DNA from: an uncultured Roseburia sp.
Lineage (GTDB): Bacteria; Bacillota; Clostridia; Lachnospirales; Lachnospiraceae
Assembly: GCA_934317215.1 (NCBI GenBank)
Contig: CAKREH010000015.1
Location: 25,368 to 89,367, forward strand
Reading direction: 5' to 3'
Length of the DNA stretch: 64,000 nt
In this document: positions 60,531-64,000 of the stretch, piece by piece
Layout of the letters: each line of letters starts with the position of its first letter
Numbering within the stretch: position 1 is the first letter of the stretch
Made by a program: the position numbers and the translations under genes
The notes under the pieces: generated by a model
Databases searched by the model: none
The model's input: only the letters and a program-made list of their open reading frames with translations
What the model was told of the DNA's origin: nothing

Positions 60531-61270
60531 TTTTCACACATATCCCCATGTTCCATATAATACCGGATAAACGCTTCATTTACACTCTTATATGCATTCC
60601 TGCTCACCGGCACACTACTGCCGTCCGAAAGGATGCACTCTGTGCGCTGCACGCGCTCCACCGCCGCAAGGCTGACAATAAAGCTCCTGTGCGTGCTGAC
60701 AAATTTTTCTGCCTGTTCCGGCTGATTTTCCATCAATTCCCCTGCTATTTCAGAAAGGTTCTTTTTGTATTCATAATCACCCGCGCTCGTGTGCAGATGG
60801 ATATAATGCCCTTTCGCCTCCACACTGTAAATGGTATCGACCGGAATTTTTACAGTCTCCCCATCCACGTTTTCGATCAGATAGCGTCTTTCTTTGCCAG
60901 ACGCATAAGAGATTTCATCCAGCAGAGAAAACAGCTTTGTCTCCTCCAACGGTTTTAAAAGATAGCGCAATGCACCAACCTCATACCCTTCAAACACATA
61001 CTCACTGCGGTTCGTCAAAAAAACGATGGGAAGTTTTTTATCTTTTTTCCGGATCTCCTTTGCGAGCGCCATGCCATCCATACCGTCCATATCAATATCC
61101 AAAAGGAGCAGATCGAACGGGAAACTGTCCGGATGCTCAAATAACAGCTCCTTCGCACTGCCATAGCCCCAATATGTAACAGTGCTGTTCCCTTCGTCTG
61201 CCCACTTTCTGATCAGTTGCTCCATATATTCTAACTGTATCTTTTCATCTTCACAATATGCAATATTCAT
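60527..61270 (-). CDS. LytTR response regulator
   Basis: The 247-residue protein has a receiver domain (MNIAYCEDEKIQLEYMEQL...DLLLLDIDMDGMDGMALA, with the phospho-Asp in LLLDIDM) and a LytTR DNA-binding domain (KFVSTHRSFIVSLAAVERVQ). LytTR regulators bind paired motifs and often control peptide or bacteriocin export. ATG 61270 has AGGA before it. It is the first gene of a unit with the GHKL kinase and may control the ABC exporters downstream. Confidence 0.93.
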   Translation of the reverse strand: MNIAYCEDEKIQLEYMEQLIRKWADEGNSTVTYWGYGSAKELLFEHPDSFPFDLLLLDIDMDGMDGMALAKEIRKKDKKLPIVFLTNRSEYVFEGYEVGALRYLLKPLEETKLFSLLDEISYASGKERRYLIENVDGETVKIPVDTIYSVEAKGHYIHLHTSAGDYEYKKNLSEIAGELMENQPEQAEKFVSTHRSFIVSLAAVERVQRTECILSDGSSVPVSRNAYKSVNEAFIRYYMEHGDMCEK

Positions 61271-61362
61271 TCTATTCCTGATCCCTGCATTTTTGTTATT
61301 GTTCACACAACAACTTATTTCTATCTGACTTTTCAGCCTCCCACTGTTATTTTCTGTCTGAT

Positions 61363-62799
61363 CTATTCTGCATAAGTCTCTAAATCCTGCGCCAGCAGAT
61401 AAGTAGCGTCAATAATCTCTTTGGTCTGTTTCATTGCCTCTACCGCATGTTCTGCTGTCTGAAGTCCTTCTGTGGAAGAAGCAGCTATTTCTTCACCGGT
61501 TGCAGAGAGATTCGATATACTCTGGGAAATTGTGTCTGTACTGTTTAAAATGGACTGCATACTTCCCTCGATCTCTCCGATTGCACTTGCCAGCGACTGC
61601 ATTTCATCATTGATGGTCTCAAATTTATTCTTTGTTGTCTCAATCAGTTCGTTCTGTTCACGGATTGAATCCGCAGAATGTTCCATACTATCCATCGCAT
61701 GCTGTGCATCTTCATTCAGGTCCTGAATAATATCCGTAATCCGGTTCGTTGCATCTTTCGTCTGCTCCGATAACTGACGGATTTCTTCCGCAACGACTGC
61801 AAACCCTTTTCCTGCCTCACCTGCTCTTGCTGCCTCAATAGAAGCATTCAATGCAAGAAGATTGGTCTGGCTGGAGATACTTAAGATAGTCGCAACAATT
61901 CCTTTTACTTCCTCCACACGGTTGCTGACCTGTTTGGTGGACTCTGCCGCCTGGTTACTTGCCTGCTCCACATTGTCAGCCTGATTTTTTAATCCTGTTA
62001 CCAGTCTCGCACCCTCTGCCACATTCTCCATTGTATGATTTGCCTTATCAATCATCGCTTCGGTTTCTTTTTCTGCACTGTCCGTATTCTTATGGATTTC
62101 CTCACACATCAATGCCTGCTGCTGGATTGCCTCCGCAGTACTTCCCGTGCTCTGGGCAATATTGGAAATAGATTCATTGTTATTATTGATCACTTCCTCT
62201 AATGTCTCTAATTTTTCTTTTGCGGAATCAAAATGTTTCACCAGATTTTCCGCTGTAGCCAGCATCTTTTCAGATGCTGCAGCCTGCACTTCCAGATTCT
62301 CTTCATTAAATTTTGAAAGGAGGATAGATGTTTCATATACCGCATAAACTACTGTTGCAAGAATGATAATACTAAAAAAAAGTTCTATCCCATCGGCTCT
62401 TTTTGTAATAACCTGCACTATGATATGAATGATATTTCCTACTGCAGTTACACCAATACCATAATATACAAACTTTACATCTAAATACAAAACACATGCA
62501 ACAAAGAGCGGGATTCCATATGCGTAAACAAAATTAGTCTGATTCAGGAAAAGAAACACACAATATACAGCACTTCCTGTTCCGAGCAGGATTTCCCCAC
62601 CCTTTTTTGAATCCCAAAACTTTTTTGCATAAGTATTCACAACAATAATTCCCGCAACTGCAGCTGCAGCCTGAAGCAGTATCGTAATCTTAAACTCCGC
62701 CAGACATGCCATAACAGACAGAATCGTCATCACTGCCAGCAGGATCATTACCACATTATATACTCTTTTATTTGCTCTTACATATTGTTCTCCTGTCAT
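61363..62799 (-). CDS. Methyl-accepting chemotaxis protein with multi-span sensor
   Basis: The 478-residue protein has about six hydrophobic segments in residues 15-170, no clear extracellular loop domain, then a coiled-coil signalling region. The tip sequence VVAEEIRQLSEQTKDATNRI and surrounding QTNLLALNASIEAARAGEAGKGF are the conserved CheA/CheW-contacting hairpin. It points to chemotaxis, as expected of a motile gut Lachnospiraceae. AGGGA lies before ATG 62799. A promoter-like match is at 62840-62869. Confidence 0.94.
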   Translation of the reverse strand: MTGEQYVRANKRVYNVVMILLAVMTILSVMACLAEFKITILLQAAAAVAGIIVVNTYAKKFWDSKKGGEILLGTGSAVYCVFLFLNQTNFVYAYGIPLFVACVLYLDVKFVYYGIGVTAVGNIIHIIVQVITKRADGIELFFSIIILATVVYAVYETSILLSKFNEENLEVQAAASEKMLATAENLVKHFDSAKEKLETLEEVINNNNESISNIAQSTGSTAEAIQQQALMCEEIHKNTDSAEKETEAMIDKANHTMENVAEGARLVTGLKNQADNVEQASNQAAESTKQVSNRVEEVKGIVATILSISSQTNLLALNASIEAARAGEAGKGFAVVAEEIRQLSEQTKDATNRITDIIQDLNEDAQHAMDSMEHSADSIREQNELIETTKNKFETINDEMQSLASAIGEIEGSMQSILNSTDTISQSISNLSATGEEIAASSTEGLQTAEHAVEAMKQTKEIIDATYLLAQDLETYAE

Positions 62800-62839
62800 C
62801 TAAATCCCTCTTTCTTTCGCTTTTGAATGTACTTACATA

Positions 62840-62869
62840 AGTATAGTACACCTCTCAATAAACACACAA
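62840..62869 (-). promoter_or_regulatory. Candidate promoter for the chemoreceptor gene
   Basis: On the minus strand TTGTGT (62864-62869) and TATACT (62840-62845) are 18 bases apart. Confidence 0.4.
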
Positions 62870-62962
62870 TACTTTTTCCACATTTTTTTCATACTTTTCG
62901 ACATAATGTGCCATAAAATGTGCTGTGATAAGATAAAGATATTTAAAGTCTTTCACATCATT

Positions 62963-63147
62963 TTATTTTATCTCTCTTCCCATATATTCCTCGATAAAAT
63001 CAAAGTATCCATTTGACCCTGAATGTTTTTCCCATGTATCAATAGATTCCTTGATCTTCAGCAGGCACATTATCGGAATTTTAGAGTATTTAAAGGATGT
63101 ATTTTGCCGTCAGTCAGTTTGTTTTTGATATATTTTATACGGTGCCT
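62963..63147 (-). pseudogene. Fragments of decayed reading frames
   Basis: The minus strand contains a 35-residue frame (MCLLKIKESIDTWEKHSGSN... ending EEYMGREIK, 62963-63070). Directly upstream, in a different frame and in frame with the parA remnant beyond its stop, is KNKLTDGKIHPLNTLKFR. Amino-acid-like sequence changes frame over a short distance, as in gene decay. No family is recognised. Confidence 0.35.
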
Positions 63148-63609
63148 TTATTTCAGCAGTTTTTCATAGGTGAAGTTCCCGGCAGCACCCCTCATAAGCA
63201 GCACATCAAGCACTACCAAGACGGCATCCAATCCTAAAAGAAGCCACAGAAAAACCTCCATACCGGAAAGCTGAATATCCGCAGGCATCAGGTCAACGCC
63301 TTCTGCATGATGCAGAATACCTTCTCCGGGGCGTATAGGCTGATCCATCAGAATTTTGCCCATTGCATCCGACAGTGTAAATGGCAGCTTGTCCGGTTGC
63401 GGATTTCCCAAGCTGATTGTCAGGCTTCCTTGCGGGTCCCCGTCGATCAGAAGCACTTTCTTTCCGGCCTGTGCCAGACCTATTCCCAAGTTCGCACAGG
63501 TTGTTGTTTTGCCAACGTTTCTCCGCTCCCGCTCCGGTCGGTGCTGAACATGTGCCACTGGCACATAGCACCCTTTCTGGTTGGCGATGGCGATGATTTG
63601 TGTGTTCAT
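63148..63609 (-). pseudogene. ParA/Soj-type ATPase remnant with interrupted P-loop
   Basis: The frame starts MNTQIIAIANQKG and continues VGKTTTCANLGIGLAQAGKKVLLIDGDPQGSLTISLG, the front half of a ParA partition ATPase of conjugative elements. Between NQKG and VGKT, where one Gly is normal, 18 other residues (CYVPVAHVQHRPERERRN, 63517-63570) are present; the inserted DNA has the palindrome ATGTGCCAGTGGCACAT. After LSGMEV the ParA similarity ends and an unrelated hydrophobic tail ends the frame at 153 residues, well short of about 270. It appears non-functional or chimeric. AGGTG precedes the ATG. Confidence 0.8.
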
Positions 63610-63618
63610 GACTTCACC

Positions 63619-63714
63619 TCATTTCTGATTGTTGCTGTTGTTTCTGGACGAGATAGTAATCTCGTTATCGCGGTATTCGCCAAATAGATATGCAAGCATA
63701 TCTGCCTGGCTCAT
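63619..63714 (-). pseudogene. Short remnant upstream of parA
   Basis: A 31-residue frame (MSQADMLAYLFGEYRDNEITISSRNNSNNQK) ends nine bases before parA. It looks like coding sequence but has no full-length context, and is probably a leftover of the same mobile element. Confidence 0.35.
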
Positions 63715-63735
63715 TACTCGCGTAAATAGAAAAAG

Positions 63736-63763
63736 CCGCCACTTCAAAATCATAAAGTGACGG
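63736..63763 (-). terminator. Terminator upstream of the parA remnant
   Basis: CCGCCACTT and AAGTGACGG form a stem followed by TTTTT on the minus strand. Confidence 0.5.
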
Positions 63764-63794
63764 TCCTTTCTAATGCCGGAATCTCTGAAAAAAC

Positions 63795-63920
63795 AAAGAG
63801 TCGCTTGCGACTCTTTCGCGCTCGAGCGGTGCTGTTTACAGCTAACTTCTACTCCGCGAGATGCGCATCCCGCCCGGAGGGCTTTTTCATTCATAGGACG
63901 TAATTTCCTATGAATCAAAA
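63795..63920 (+). repeat. 125-bp dispersed element, copy D
   Basis: Complete copy with left hairpin, core, GCCCGGAGGGCTTTTT and the CATAGGA/TCCTATG end palindrome. It lies between the parA remnant and a terminator. Confidence 0.88.
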
Positions 63921-63923
63921 AAA

Positions 63924-63947
63924 CACCCAGTTATTTGTTACTGAGTG
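63924..63947 (-). terminator. Terminator of a gene entering from the right
   Basis: CACCCAGT and ACTGAGTG close a short stem and are followed by TTTTTTT on the minus strand. It overlaps the stop codon of the partial gene at 63931. Confidence 0.5.
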
Positions 63948-64000
63948 CCTGCATTAGAATCGTATTTAATTGTTCAGATTTGGTCAGATTATGCCAAACC
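63931..64000 (-). CDS. Partial C-terminus of a gene beyond the window
   Basis: The minus-strand frame reads NLTKSEQLNTILMQALSNK and ends with TAA at 63931-63933, at a terminator. Only about 22 codons are in the window, so its identity cannot be given. Confidence 0.4.
   Translation of the reverse strand, partial: VWHNLTKSEQLNTILMQALSNK

Noticed and set aside
1..64000. CRISPR arrays, rRNA, tRNA and known riboswitches
   Set aside because: No regular spaced repeats, cloverleaf or conserved aptamer core was seen. The four 125-bp repeats are far apart and not an array.

Overview
The window looks like a low-to-mid G+C anaerobic gut Firmicute of the Lachnospiraceae, most like the Roseburia/Agathobacter group. 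This is inferred from gene content: pyruvate formate-lyase fermentation, arabinan and arabino-oligosaccharide loci with GH51, GH43 and GH127 enzymes, an oleate hydratase, spore-type proteins (SPOCS/LysM, Veg) and a chemoreceptor. No rRNA, tRNA or CRISPR array was seen. Most genes are on the minus strand.

Region 1-9.7 kb is a shikimate/quinate-type catabolic island. On the minus strand an NAD-type shikimate/quinate dehydrogenase, an MFS transporter and a type I dehydroquinase form one unit. A terminator follows, then a TRAP transporter (dctQ, dctM running off the left edge). Divergent or nearby are two related LysR regulators, an ene-reductase of the 2,4-dienoyl-CoA reductase family with flavin and Fe-S sites, and a second dehydrogenase paralogue. 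Regions 9.8-13.2 kb hold a GNAT acetyltransferase, oleate hydratase and a TetR regulator.

Region 13.5-21.9 kb is an arabino-oligosaccharide operon: GH127, lipoprotein binding protein, two permeases, GH51, with a LacI regulator upstream and LacI-like palindromes before the operon. Regions 22-35.4 kb are envelope and housekeeping genes: a MGDG-synthase-type glycosyltransferase with a PlsY-like acyltransferase, methionine aminopeptidase with YqeY, an NlpC/P60 hydrolase, a SPOCS/LysM protein, Veg, PlsC, Ddl-MurF, a DegV fatty-acid-binding protein behind FabT-like boxes, and Hpf. Regions 35.5-41.9 kb hold pflB-pflA, a PAS-GGDEF protein, a phosphoesterase, a COG4189-like regulator and a small Cys-rich protein. 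Region 42-47.7 kb is a second arabinan group (endo-arabinanase, exo-GH43, GH51) interleaved with an alanine/glycine:cation symporter.

Region 47.8-62.8 kb has a Dus enzyme, two large secreted wall-active proteins (lysozyme plus InlB-type repeats; nine Fn3-like domains plus a GH25-like domain that lacks usual catalytic acids), a pair of ABC exporters, a GHKL kinase with LytTR regulator, and a chemoreceptor. The right end (62.9-64 kb) carries debris of a conjugative-type element: a broken parA with a palindromic insertion in its P-loop.

Three families of non-coding repeats are scattered through the window: a 125-bp element with a built-in terminator-like hairpin (four copies, all in the same direction), a palindromic MITE-like element with GTGTCA ends (two copies in opposite directions), and a short 23-47 bp element (two copies).
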